Shown here in pieces: positions 30,506 through 38,572 of a stretch of DNA of 38,572 bases. Source of the DNA: Chitinophagales bacterium (GTDB lineage: Bacteria > Bacteroidota > Bacteroidia > Chitinophagales > Chitinophagaceae); the NCBI GenBank assembly GCA_015655435.1, contig JAATFC010000091.1, positions 1-38,572 on the forward strand, given 5' to 3'. The first letter of the stretch is position 1; each line of letters opens with the position of its first letter. Both the position numbers and the translations under genes were made by a program. Below the pieces are notes generated by a model that was given only the letters and a program-made list of their open reading frames with translations, ran no database searches and was not told where the DNA came from.

Positions 30506-31135
30506 TTATTGTTCTACCAGCCAGCACAAAACCATCTCGTCAAACAGTCTGAAAGAAACCTGTAAGGGAAACTCGTTGCCCCCACGGAGAAAATCCACAT
30601 GCACGATCTGATCCGGATCTTCTTCCATATTGCGGATTTTTATATTGTCCTTTAGGCTGATATTGCCGTAGCTCCACCATTTGAATACGGACTCTTTGAC
30701 GCTCCAAAAAGTCGTCAACATCTGCAGGTTCTGTCCACCCATGCTGTCTTCCACCAGATCCATCTCATCCTCATCCAGGAACTTATGGGAGATTCGTTTT
30801 ATCTTTTCAGCAAACAGTTCGATATCAATCCCGACCCTGTTCCTTTCGCTGACAATCGCTGCGGCGTAACCGCCACCATGCGAAATAGAAAAATGGTATT
30901 GTTCGTTAAGCAGATAAGGTTTTTTGGTATCGGCGATTTCAATCTCCTCAGAAGGAAAGTCTGGAAACAGATATTTCAATAAAAAGCGTCCGGCAAGATG
31001 CTGCAAGCGTTTGTGCGGATGGCTGATATCCCTTGCGGAAGGGACACTGTTCAGAAAAAAAGACTCGTCTTCCTCTATTTTCCAAATAGCCAGTCGCGTA
31101 AAATCGTTAATATTGTGTCGAAAAAAAAGCCCCAT
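30506..31135 (-). CDS. 4'-phosphopantetheinyl transferase superfamily protein
   Basis: 209 residues, Sfp-type length. These enzymes attach phosphopantetheine from CoA to carrier-protein serines. Visible: HLAGRFLLKYLFP, YHFSISHGGGYAAAIVS, the metal-binding VGIDIELFAEKIKRI (Asp-Ile-Glu) and FWSVKESVFKWWSYG (Trp-x-x-Lys-Glu). It could serve the fatty-acid ACP or a secondary-metabolite carrier; no carrier-protein gene is in the window. Upstream, dcd runs divergently. Confidence 0.9.
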   Translation of the reverse strand: MGLFFRHNINDFTRLAIWKIEEDESFFLNSVPSARDISHPHKRLQHLAGRFLLKYLFPDFPSEEIEIADTKKPYLLNEQYHFSISHGGGYAAAIVSERNRVGIDIELFAEKIKRISHKFLDEDEMDLVEDSMGGQNLQMLTTFWSVKESVFKWWSYGNISLKDNIKIRNMEEDPDQIVHVDFLRGGNEFPLQVSFRLFDEMVLCWLVEQ

Positions 31136-31198
31136 ATAGCTATTCTAAAAATTTAGTACTTAATATCGGGCTAAAATACATCAATCCCATTGTTTTTT

Positions 31199-31735
31199 AT
31201 GATTTTATCTGATAAAAGTATATTGGAAGAAATTGCCAAAGGTACAATTAAAGTAGAGCCTTATTCGCGTGAATCCCTTGGCAGCAATAGCTATGACGTA
31301 CACCTCGGAAAGGTATTGGCTGTGTATAAAGATGAAGAACTGGATGCAAAAAAACACAACCAGATAGACTATTTCGAAATACCGGAAGAAGGCTATGTAT
31401 TGCAACCTGACAAGTTTTACCTAGGGGTTACGCTAGAGTACACGGAGACGCATGCACACGTTCCTTTCCTGGAAGGGAAATCCTCGACAGGCCGCTTGGG
31501 CATCAACATCCACGCAACGGCGGGGAAAGGCGACGTAGGATTCTGCGGAAACTGGACACTTGAGATTTCCGTCAAGCTGCCCGTTCGTATATATGCAGGC
31601 ATGCCTATCGGGCAATTGATTTATTTTCCAGTGGAAGGTGTGGTAGAGGTTTCGTACGACAACAAGAAAAATGCGAAATATAGCGGACAGCCCAATATGC
31701 CGATAGAAAGCATGATGTGGAAGAACAAATTTTGA
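31199..31735 (+). CDS. dcd: dCTP deaminase
   Basis: 178 residues from MILSDKSILEEIAKG at 31199 (an ATG 9 nt upstream is also possible). It deaminates dCTP to dUTP, feeding dTMP synthesis. Motifs: SLGSNSYDVHLG, VTLEYTETHAHVPFLEGKSSTGRLGI (catalytic Glu region), HATAGKGDVGFCGNWTLEI and AGMPIGQLIYFPVEG, as in the Dcd/Dut trimer family. Whether it is mono- or bifunctional cannot be seen. Divergent from the phosphopantetheinyl transferase. Confidence 0.94.
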   Translation: MILSDKSILEEIAKGTIKVEPYSRESLGSNSYDVHLGKVLAVYKDEELDAKKHNQIDYFEIPEEGYVLQPDKFYLGVTLEYTETHAHVPFLEGKSSTGRLGINIHATAGKGDVGFCGNWTLEISVKLPVRIYAGMPIGQLIYFPVEGVVEVSYDNKKNAKYSGQPNMPIESMMWKNKF

Positions 31736-31787
31736 GTTTGGGAGCTATTGACCTAAACTATTCCTTTTTTTACCGAAAGAAAAAGTT

Positions 31788-31833
31788 AGTCACGATTCGT
31801 TTAGATACTTTTGTAACTAATCGGATCGTGACT
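31788..31833 (+). promoter_or_regulatory. Inverted repeat enclosing the receptor -7 box
   Basis: AGTCACGATTCG (31788-31799) pairs with CGGATCGTGACT (31822-31833) over 12 bp with one G-T wobble. The 22-nt loop contains TACTTTTG (31806-31813), a match to TAnnTTTG, 36 nt before the ATG at 31850. TTTTTC follows the second arm, so RNA from dcd could fold into a terminator, while the DNA carries the promoter of the next gene. Confidence 0.5.
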
Positions 31834-31849
31834 TTTTCAATTTTAAATT

Positions 31850-34699
31850 ATGCTTAGAAAACTGCTATTGCTGAGTTTCGCCCTCGGTAGTTTATTTTGT
31901 GCAAAGGCCCAAGACTCAACCCTAATCGGTCAAATAACCGGGCAGGCCACCGACACACTGAACCACATGCCCCTGAACGGAGCCAAGGTCGTATTGACAT
32001 CTCTTGTCAACGATTCGACCGTATTGCAAACCACCACCGTGAAATCGGACGGGAGTTTTTCCTTTGACAAGTTACCTTTGGACAGCTTTTGGGTAAAAAT
32101 TAGTTTCACGGGTTTTGCCCCCATGAAGCAAAAGGCCTATCTGACAAAAGAGGCCGTAGATTATTCCCTGTCGCCTTTTTACATGGCGATGTCCAGCAAC
32201 AACCTTGATGAAGTCGTGGTAGTGTCGACACCGCCGATTAGCTTCAAGGGAGACACTATGTCTCTTAACGCTGATGCCTTCCATACCAAGCCCAACTCAA
32301 CCGCCGAGGATTTGCTTAAAAAATTACCCGGCATGGAAGTAGATGGTAGTGGTAATATCAAAGCTCAGGGAGAATCGGTATCAAGGGTCTTGGTTAATGG
32401 TAAAAGATTTTTCGGGGATGACCCCAAAATGGCCACACAAAACTTGCCCAAAGACATTATTGACAAAATCGAGGTCTATGATGCCCAGAGTGACCAAAGT
32501 ACGTTTTCAGGTTTTGATGACGGCAACAGAATCAAGACCATCAATATCGTCATAAAAAAAGATAAAAACGTTGGCTATTTCGGCAAGCAAGCCGCTGGTG
32601 TCGGGCATTCCGACCAGACATTGTACAATGCTGGAGGAAGTATCAACCGATTCAACAACGACCAGAAAATTTCGCTATTGGGGCAGGTCAACAATGTTAA
32701 TAGCCAGATGTTTACCATGCAGGACTTGAGCGGCGGAAACGGTCGTAATGCAGGAGGCGGTCGAGGCAGTGGGGCTTCCGGCTCTTTCGGACGTGGTTCG
32801 TCCGGTATTACCAAAACAATTGCCGCAGGTTTGCGTTACGCTGACAAATGGGGAAACACGGACGTCGACGGTAGCTATTTTTACAACAATAGCAAGACAT
32901 GGAACGACGGACATTCTGAGAGAGAGAATCTCTATTCCGATTCGTCACAAAATACCAATCAGAATAGTATCACGAACGTCTTAAGCCGAAACCAGAATCA
33001 TCGTTTACAGTTCAATATTGACTCCAAGATTGATTCTACCAATTCGCTTATCATTCGTCCCAATATGTCTTTCATCACCAGCGACAATCAGAATGGTCAG
33101 ACAACGGACATTTTCAAGGACAACAACGGACAACCTAGCTATATCACACGCTCCAATATAAAAAATATCACACACAATTCCGGTTTCAATGGCAGCGGAA
33201 ATGCATTATATATGCACCGTTTTGCAAAGGCGGGCAGGACTTTTTCTGTAGGTATTGACTGGAGTGGCAATCAAAATGATGGTTTTGGCTATAATACAAA
33301 CATCATAAATTATGTTTCGGAAAATTCCACGGACTCCATCAATCGCTACTATAAAACCAAATCCAATAGTAACACGCTGGGAGAAACGCTGACATATACG
33401 GAGCCTATCGCAAAGTATCAACAAATAGCTTTTAGCTACAACCATACATATACCAAACGCGTTTCTGATAGAAAGACTTACAACTACAATGAGGCAACAA
33501 ACCAATATGACCAGTTGGATTCAACATTGACCAACAACTTCAACAATACCTACAATTCCAACCGTTTAGAGTTGGGTTATCACTTCAACAACAAAACAAT
33601 CAATTTTAGTGCGGGAAGTGGAGTTCAATTCGGAAGTCTTAAAAGCGTGAATTCAACGAAAGGCTACACGATACCTCAGAAATATACCAATTTTTATCCT
33701 ACAGCATCGTTCAGATGGAACCTCGAACAGTCACGTCGTCTGACATTCAATTATAATGGTCGCACAAGCCAACCTTCCGCCAATCAATTGCAACCAGTAT
33801 TGGACAACACTGACCAGTTGAATCAGGTTATTGGTAACGCCAACCTTAAACAGTCTTTCACTCACACTTTCAAAGCTAATTATTTCTTTTTCGACAGGAC
33901 AAATAATAGGCATTTGTTTTCCATGTTGAGCTATTCCTTGACCGACAATAATATTGTAAACATCACGACAAGATTAAGTAATGGTGGACAGCTCACTTCC
34001 TATTCCAATATGAGCGGTTTTTACAATATCAATGGTTCGTTTGACTACGGATTCCCTATTATAAAACCACAATCCAACCTATCGTTCAGAACAGCCCTAA
34101 GTGCCAAAAAATCGCCAGGGCTCGTTGTTGACGCGACCCATGGCGTCAGCGATACGTCTCTTAACGTTACACGCAACTATGGTTTCGGCGAGCGTATTAG
34201 TTGGACGACCAATCTCGATTCATCCTTTGACGTCAATATTAGCACAGAACCATCCTATAATATCTCTAAATACACATTGAATACTAGATCCAATACCAAT
34301 TACTTTTCCCAAAACATAACTTTTGAAGGAACATGGTATACCAAATCTGGTTGGCAAGTCAATGGAACATTCAACTATACATACTATACAGGACTATACA
34401 ATACAAGTGTTCCGATATGGAATATGTATGTATCTAAATCCATATTTAAAAACAAAGCCGGAGAAATCCGTTTTTCCGTCAATGACATATTGAATCAAAA
34501 CAAGGCAGTGAAAAACACCCGTTCAGACAACTATATTCAAACACAGACAAATACAGTCCTAAAACGATATGCAATGCTATCGTTCGTCTACAACCTGAAT
34601 AGCTTCAAAGGAAGAGATTCAGGCAATAGGGAAAGAAGAGGCATGGGCGGAGAACGAGGACCGGGAGGTTTTGGTGGAGGACAAGGTCGTATGAACTAG
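31850..34699 (+). CDS. Large TonB-dependent receptor-type outer-membrane beta-barrel protein
   Basis: 949 residues. Signal peptide MLRKLLLLSFALGSLFCAKAQ; an N-terminal carboxypeptidase-regulatory-like domain (ITGQATDTLNHMPLNGAKVVLTS through FTGFAPMKQKAYL); a plug-like domain with VVVVSTPPISFKGDTMSLNAD, AEDLLKKLPGMEVDGSGNIKAQGESVSRVLVNGKRFFGDD and KIEVYDAQSDQSTFSGFDDG; then an outer-membrane barrel (OMP_b-brl_3-like). Ends FVYNLNSFKGRD followed by a Gly/Arg-rich tail (GPGGFGGGQGRMN) like that of the partial receptor at 1-843. Ligand unknown. An M16 peptidase gene begins 61 nt downstream on the same strand, hinting at a peptide-related role (inference). Confidence 0.9.
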   Translation: MLRKLLLLSFALGSLFCAKAQDSTLIGQITGQATDTLNHMPLNGAKVVLTSLVNDSTVLQTTTVKSDGSFSFDKLPLDSFWVKISFTGFAPMKQKAYLTKEAVDYSLSPFYMAMSSNNLDEVVVVSTPPISFKGDTMSLNADAFHTKPNSTAEDLLKKLPGMEVDGSGNIKAQGESVSRVLVNGKRFFGDDPKMATQNLPKDIIDKIEVYDAQSDQSTFSGFDDGNRIKTINIVIKKDKNVGYFGKQAAGVGHSDQTLYNAGGSINRFNNDQKISLLGQVNNVNSQMFTMQDLSGGNGRNAGGGRGSGASGSFGRGSSGITKTIAAGLRYADKWGNTDVDGSYFYNNSKTWNDGHSERENLYSDSSQNTNQNSITNVLSRNQNHRLQFNIDSKIDSTNSLIIRPNMSFITSDNQNGQTTDIFKDNNGQPSYITRSNIKNITHNSGFNGSGNALYMHRFAKAGRTFSVGIDWSGNQNDGFGYNTNIINYVSENSTDSINRYYKTKSNSNTLGETLTYTEPIAKYQQIAFSYNHTYTKRVSDRKTYNYNEATNQYDQLDSTLTNNFNNTYNSNRLELGYHFNNKTINFSAGSGVQFGSLKSVNSTKGYTIPQKYTNFYPTASFRWNLEQSRRLTFNYNGRTSQPSANQLQPVLDNTDQLNQVIGNANLKQSFTHTFKANYFFFDRTNNRHLFSMLSYSLTDNNIVNITTRLSNGGQLTSYSNMSGFYNINGSFDYGFPIIKPQSNLSFRTALSAKKSPGLVVDATHGVSDTSLNVTRNYGFGERISWTTNLDSSFDVNISTEPSYNISKYTLNTRSNTNYFSQNITFEGTWYTKSGWQVNGTFNYTYYTGLYNTSVPIWNMYVSKSIFKNKAGEIRFSVNDILNQNKAVKNTRSDNYIQTQTNTVLKRYAMLSFVYNLNSFKGRDSGNRERRGMGGERGPGGFGGGQGRMN

Positions 34700-34760
34700 A
34701 AACAAATATTTTCCCGACAATCTCCGCTACTTTTTTATCTTTAGGTATAAATAACTATTT

Positions 34761-37709
34761 ATGCCTAATTTTTTTATGCGGATGGGGATTGTGGCTACAC
34801 TGGCGATTCCCACCACGCTAATTGCTCAGAAAACATATCAATGGAAAGAAGCTACTGCAGCAGGCTATTCCTATAAGTATGTTACCAACGATCCGTTGAA
34901 AGCGAGATTCTATACGCTTAAGAACGGTTTGAAAGTTATCCTTTCGCAAAACAGTAAAGAACCGCGTATCGCTGTCAATATACCCGTCAGAACGGGTAGC
35001 AACAACGACCCTTCTGACCACACAGGTCTTGCACATTACTTGGAGCATCTTTTGTTCAAAGGGACCGACAAGTTTGGTTCGCTTGACTGGGCCAAGGAAA
35101 AACCTTATCTGGACAGGATTACAGCACTGTATGCCGAATATAACGCAATACCTACAACAGATGCAGCGGCAAGAAAAGCAAAATATCACGAGATTGACAG
35201 CGTTTCCGGAGTAGCGTCACACTATTCTATTGCAAATGAGTACGACAAGCTCATGGCCAATATAGGTTCGCAGGGAACGAATGCGCACACTTGGGTAGAA
35301 GAAACAGTCTATGAAGAAAATATTCCGTCCAATGCTTTGGATAAATTCATCCAAATACAGGCAGAAAGATTTCGCAATCCCCAGTTCCGTCTTTTTCATA
35401 CAGAGCTGGAAGCGGTTTACGAAGAGAAAAACCGCGGGTTGGACAACGATGGTTGGAAAGTCAACGAAACCTTGATGGCTTCCGTTTTTCCTACATCCAA
35501 CTACGGTCAGCAGACAACCATCGGAACGATTGACCATCTGAAAAATCCATCCTTGATTGCCATCCGCAACTACTATAACAAATATTATGTCCCAAACAAC
35601 ATGGCGATTGTCCTGTCTGGAGATTTCAATCCGGACGAAGCCATCAAGCTGATAGACAAAAACTTCAGCTACATGACGAGGCAGCCAGTCGAGGATTATA
35701 AAAACCCGGTTGAAAAACCAATCGTTGGGCCAATCGTAAAAGATATCTATGGGCCAAGTGCTGAATCCGTGACTATCGGTTACCGAATCGGAAAAGCGGA
35801 ATCACATGATGCCCTAATGTCCGACCTTATTAGCGAAATCCTCAATAATGGAAAGGCTGGCTTGTTTGACCTAAATCTCAACAAATCCCAAAAGTTGGCA
35901 AAATCTTCCGCTGGTTCTGACCAATACAAGGATTATGGCATATTTGAATTGGAAGGAACACCCAAACAAGGACAGACTTTGGATGAGGTCAAAACGCTAC
36001 TTCTAAGCCAGATTGACTTATTGAAACAAGGAAAATTTGACACAACGCTCATCAAGGCGATTGTTGCCAATAATAAACTTGCCAAGCTAAAAGCACTTGA
36101 CAACAACGATGCCCGCATGGGTATGTTGATGAAGAATTTCATCGTTAGCAAGGGTGAAAACTGGCCTTTCGTAATTTCGGAAGTGGATGCGATGTCCAAT
36201 GTTTCGGCAAAAGAAGTTATTGCTTTCGCCAATGAGATATTCAAAGACAATAACTATGTCGTCATCAACAAACACAAAGGCGAAGACAAAAATATCGTCA
36301 AGGTTGAGAAACCTGCTATTTCTCCTGTGGAAACCAATGCCGGCAAGCAATCCGACTATGTAAAAAATATGACAAGCATAGAGCTGCCGTCCATACAGCC
36401 TAAATGGGTAGACTACGGTACTGCTATACAAAAAGGAACTGCAAAAAATGCGCAAATCCTATATGTTCCGAACAAGGAAAACAGTCTTTTCAACCTGTAC
36501 TATTACTATGATTTCGGTTCTTACAGTAACAAATTGTTGCCTTTGGCTTTGACTTATTTGCAGTATTTGGGTACGGACAAATATAGCGCAGCGGATGTCA
36601 GCAAACAGTTTTACAATCAAGCTGCCAGTTTCTCAGCAAGCGCAGGAGCCGAATCCATGAGCATTTCCATCAATGGCCTGAATGAAAACTTTAGCAAGGC
36701 GGTATCTTTGTTCGAAGATTTGCTACAAAACTGCAAACCTGATCAGGAAGCATTGGCAAGCCTGAAAAACAGGTTGATGAAATCCAGAACAGATTCTAAG
36801 CTGAATAAAGGAACTATTGCAGTTGCGATGCGTAACTACGCGATGTACGGTGCAAAAAACCCATTCAACAATAGCTTGTCTGACAAAGAAATAGCAGACT
36901 TGACAGCAGACCAATTAGTAGCCATTTTACACGATTTACCTAAATACAAACATCGCGTATTGTATTATGGACCTCAATCTTTAACAGAGTTGTTGTCCAA
37001 TATTGGCAAACTACACCAAATGCCTACCGCATGGACAGCAGCACCTAAGGCGATTGAGTTCAAAAAGGTACAGCAATCCGACAATACCGTCTATTTTGCC
37101 AACTATGACATGGTACAGTCTGAGATATATTGGTACCGTACCCTAGATGGTTTTGATACGTCAAAAGTTGCCAATGTCAATGTTTTCAACAACTATTTTG
37201 GTGGAGGTATGGGATCTGTTGTATTCCAAACCATTAGGGAAGCTAAAGCTTTAGCATATTCCACTTATGCGTTTGTCATGCCGCCTTCCAAAAAAAGTGA
37301 CCAATATGGATTTTTGGGATATGTGGGTTCGCAAGCAGATAAACACGACGATGCAATCGCAGCGATGAACGAATTGATTGATACATTGCCAGTCAACCAA
37401 CACAATTTTGATAACGCAGTTGGTTCTTTGAGAAAAGATATTGAAACAGAAAGAATCACGAAAACAGACATTTTGTTCCAATATCTAGCTTTGGAAAAAT
37501 TAGGTATCAACTACGACATCCGCAAATCGTACTACAAACAATACCCAACAATCACAATGGATCAGCTCAAGCAATACCATGATCAAGAATTAACGAAAAA
37601 ACCGTATTCCTATTTCATCGTTGCCTCTGACAAAAAAATAGAGCCGTCTTCATTAAGCCACTATGGTACAGTGAAGGTGCTCAGTTTGGAAGAATTGTTT
37701 GGATATTAA
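34761..37709 (+). CDS. M16-family (insulinase-like) zinc metallopeptidase
   Basis: 982 residues with a signal peptide (IVATLAIPTTLIAQ), so periplasmic. The inverted zinc motif H-x-x-E-H is in GLAHYLEHLLFKGT (His92, Glu95, His96) and the third ligand is a Glu in FHTELEAVYEEKNRG around residues 215-222. A second M16-like half follows from about residue 530 (NAQILYVPNKENSLFNLYYYYDFGSYSN), with the substrate-binding FGGGMGSVVFQTIREAKALAYSTYAF but without a second zinc motif, as usual for the inactive C-terminal half. It degrades peptides. The gap to the upstream receptor is 61 nt, so they may be co-transcribed. Confidence 0.93.
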   Translation: MPNFFMRMGIVATLAIPTTLIAQKTYQWKEATAAGYSYKYVTNDPLKARFYTLKNGLKVILSQNSKEPRIAVNIPVRTGSNNDPSDHTGLAHYLEHLLFKGTDKFGSLDWAKEKPYLDRITALYAEYNAIPTTDAAARKAKYHEIDSVSGVASHYSIANEYDKLMANIGSQGTNAHTWVEETVYEENIPSNALDKFIQIQAERFRNPQFRLFHTELEAVYEEKNRGLDNDGWKVNETLMASVFPTSNYGQQTTIGTIDHLKNPSLIAIRNYYNKYYVPNNMAIVLSGDFNPDEAIKLIDKNFSYMTRQPVEDYKNPVEKPIVGPIVKDIYGPSAESVTIGYRIGKAESHDALMSDLISEILNNGKAGLFDLNLNKSQKLAKSSAGSDQYKDYGIFELEGTPKQGQTLDEVKTLLLSQIDLLKQGKFDTTLIKAIVANNKLAKLKALDNNDARMGMLMKNFIVSKGENWPFVISEVDAMSNVSAKEVIAFANEIFKDNNYVVINKHKGEDKNIVKVEKPAISPVETNAGKQSDYVKNMTSIELPSIQPKWVDYGTAIQKGTAKNAQILYVPNKENSLFNLYYYYDFGSYSNKLLPLALTYLQYLGTDKYSAADVSKQFYNQAASFSASAGAESMSISINGLNENFSKAVSLFEDLLQNCKPDQEALASLKNRLMKSRTDSKLNKGTIAVAMRNYAMYGAKNPFNNSLSDKEIADLTADQLVAILHDLPKYKHRVLYYGPQSLTELLSNIGKLHQMPTAWTAAPKAIEFKKVQQSDNTVYFANYDMVQSEIYWYRTLDGFDTSKVANVNVFNNYFGGGMGSVVFQTIREAKALAYSTYAFVMPPSKKSDQYGFLGYVGSQADKHDDAIAAMNELIDTLPVNQHNFDNAVGSLRKDIETERITKTDILFQYLALEKLGINYDIRKSYYKQYPTITMDQLKQYHDQELTKKPYSYFIVASDKKIEPSSLSHYGTVKVLSLEELFGY

Positions 37710-37735
37710 AAAAACACACTTCTTATTCCAATACG

Positions 37736-37765
37736 AAAACAGCGACCAATGTTGGTCGCTGTTTT
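37736..37765 (+). terminator. Intrinsic terminator after the M16 peptidase
   Basis: A 14-bp stem (AAAACAGCGACCAA, 37736-37749, with 37752-37765) closed by a very tight TG turn, followed by TTTATTTTATT. Same hairpin sequence style as the terminator at 866-897 (both carry GCGACC). Confidence 0.85.
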
Positions 37766-38004
37766 TATTTTATTAAACTCGCAATGATGCTTGATCTTGG
37801 ATAAAATCCCCAAACAATGCAATGGCCTAACCTAAGACTAAATGAGCAACACGACCAATAAAGCTAACCCGAATGCAATCTACGGTTTATATAGTTTTGT
37901 ATTGGGTATTCTAAACATGAAAAGCATAAACAACTTCATTCATTATCTAACAAATGAGGATGCCGAACTCTAATATCCGATACCTATTTGCATAAACAAA
38001 AAAA

Positions 38005-38029
38005 GCGGCTGTGTCATAGACACAGTCGC
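38005..38029 (-). terminator. Intrinsic terminator of the rplU-rpmA operon
   Basis: On the minus strand GCGACTGTGTC-TAT-GACACAGCCGC (11-bp stem, one wobble) followed by TTTTTTTG, 30 nt downstream of the rpmA stop. Confidence 0.85.
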
Positions 38030-38058
38030 ACTAATTTTTTCGAAGGGGAAGCTGTTAA

Positions 38059-38328
38059 CTAAGCTTCTGGAGCTGCAGGAGCATTAACAGAAACATACGT
38101 TCTGCGTTCGCGTCCTTTTTTAAATTCCACGATACCGTCAGTCAGAGCAAACAAGGTAAAATCATTACCAATGCCTACATTTTTACCAACATGGTATCTT
38201 GTACCTCTTTGGCGAAGAATAATGTTACCAGCGATAGCAGGTTGACCACCATATATTTTTACACCAAGGCGTTTACTTTTGGAATCGCGACCGTTCTTAA
38301 CGGAACCTTCACCAACTTTATGTGCCAT
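38059..38328 (-). CDS. rpmA: 50S ribosomal protein bL27
   Basis: 89 residues. [22 protein letters not shown], then [42 protein letters not shown], is unmistakable bL27. Its N-terminal arm reaches the peptidyl-transferase centre. The short acidic/Ala-rich tail (NAPAAPEA) is a normal variation. It follows rplU by 53 nt, the classic rplU-rpmA operon, and has its own terminator. Confidence 0.98.
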   Translation of the reverse strand: MAHKVGEGSVKNGRDSKSKRLGVKIYGGQPAIAGNIILRQRGTRYHVGKNVGIGNDFTLFALTDGIVEFKKGRERRTYVSVNAPAAPEA

Positions 38329-38381
38329 AATATCTTTATTTTATAAAATTACAATGAAAAAGTACAATCAGCTAAATACGA

Positions 38382-38572
38382 CTAAGCGATGCTGTTGATT
38401 TTGATTTGCGTATATTCGGCTCTGTGTCCGATTTTTTTACGGAAACCTTTACGTCTTTTTTGTTTATAAGCGATAACTTTATCGTCTTGTACTGTAGCGT
38501 TCAACACTTCAGCTTTTACGATGTTTTTGATATCACTACCCAATGTAAGTTTACCGTCGTCATCTACCAACA
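38382..38572 (-). CDS. rplU: 50S ribosomal protein bL21, C-terminal part (5' end outside window)
   Basis: The frame runs off the window end: VDDDGKLTLGSDIKNIVKAEVLNA, then KVIAYKQKRRKGFRKKIGHRAEYTQIKINSI, the conserved C-terminus of bL21. It binds 23S rRNA. About 60 residues are visible, and the start codon lies beyond 38572. First gene of the rplU-rpmA pair. Confidence 0.96.
   Translation of the reverse strand, partial: LVDDDGKLTLGSDIKNIVKAEVLNATVQDDKVIAYKQKRRKGFRKKIGHRAEYTQIKINSIA

Larger units (their letters stand above)
37710..38058. other. 349-bp spacer between the M16 gene and rpmA
   Basis: Holds two terminator hairpins (37736-37765 and 38005-38029). The 240 bp between them has only a weak 43-codon reading frame (37842-37973) with no recognisable product; no RNA gene was seen. 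Confidence 0.6.

Noticed and set aside
37842-37973. 43-codon open frame before rpmA
   Set aside because: No recognisable product, promoter or clear ribosome-binding site; too short to support.

Overview
The window is a chromosomal segment of a Bacteroidota bacterium; Chitinophagia or Sphingobacteriia seem most likely, but the class is not resolved. The evidence is three TonB-dependent receptor-type genes, a DUF4271 gene next to hemD, LPS genes, and promoters of the Bacteroidota type (TAnnTTTG at -7, in the best cases with TTG 20 nt upstream). No rRNA, tRNA, CRISPR array, integrase or transposase gene was seen. Most genes are housekeeping.

Layout. 1-843 is the 3' end of a TonB-dependent receptor. 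900-5565 holds a YkgJ-type cysteine-cluster protein, dGTPase, the LPS-export ATPase LptB and an EptA-like phosphoethanolamine transferase. 5577-6037 is a small hypothetical gene bracketed by inverted copies of a palindromic repeat; a third copy follows dgt. 6234-11907 carries dxr-rseP, then a glycosyltransferase-gmhA-gmhB-PAP2 run (heptose/envelope). 12007-14542 is a pair of ankyrin genes, the second ending in a SHOCT domain. 14643-17378 is alaS. 17505-21865 has a MmcQ/YjbR protein, a small membrane protein, a cytoplasmic alpha-amylase, DUF4271 and hemD. 21917-25917 has an FtsB-like protein and a degenerate MocR-type regulator divergent from a TonB receptor. 26074-28959 has a hydrolase, a royal-jelly/yellow-type protein and a nitroreductase divergent from an HxlR regulator. 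29030-31735 has lpxD, a VOC protein, a phosphopantetheinyl transferase and dcd. 31850-37709 has a large outer-membrane receptor and an M16 peptidase. 38059-38572 is rpmA and the end of rplU.

The most unusual observation is in alaS. Between the aminoacylation/tRNA-recognition half and the conserved ELYDTYGFP block, about 52 residues replace a linker that is normally about 12. These residues read like the N-terminus of a type II Cas9: the RuvC-I motif GLDLGTNSIGWA followed by an arginine-rich stretch like the start of the bridge helix. The reading frame is intact. Either an essential tRNA synthetase carries a piece of Cas9, or the locus is a chimera or assembly artefact; both are checkable.

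Other notable points are a MocR-family regulator that has lost its PLP lysine, overlapping divergent promoters with repeated TAGTATA-type half-sites at the HxlR/nitroreductase pair, and a GmhB-like phosphatase without any cysteine. A promoter box also lies inside an inverted repeat upstream of the large receptor.
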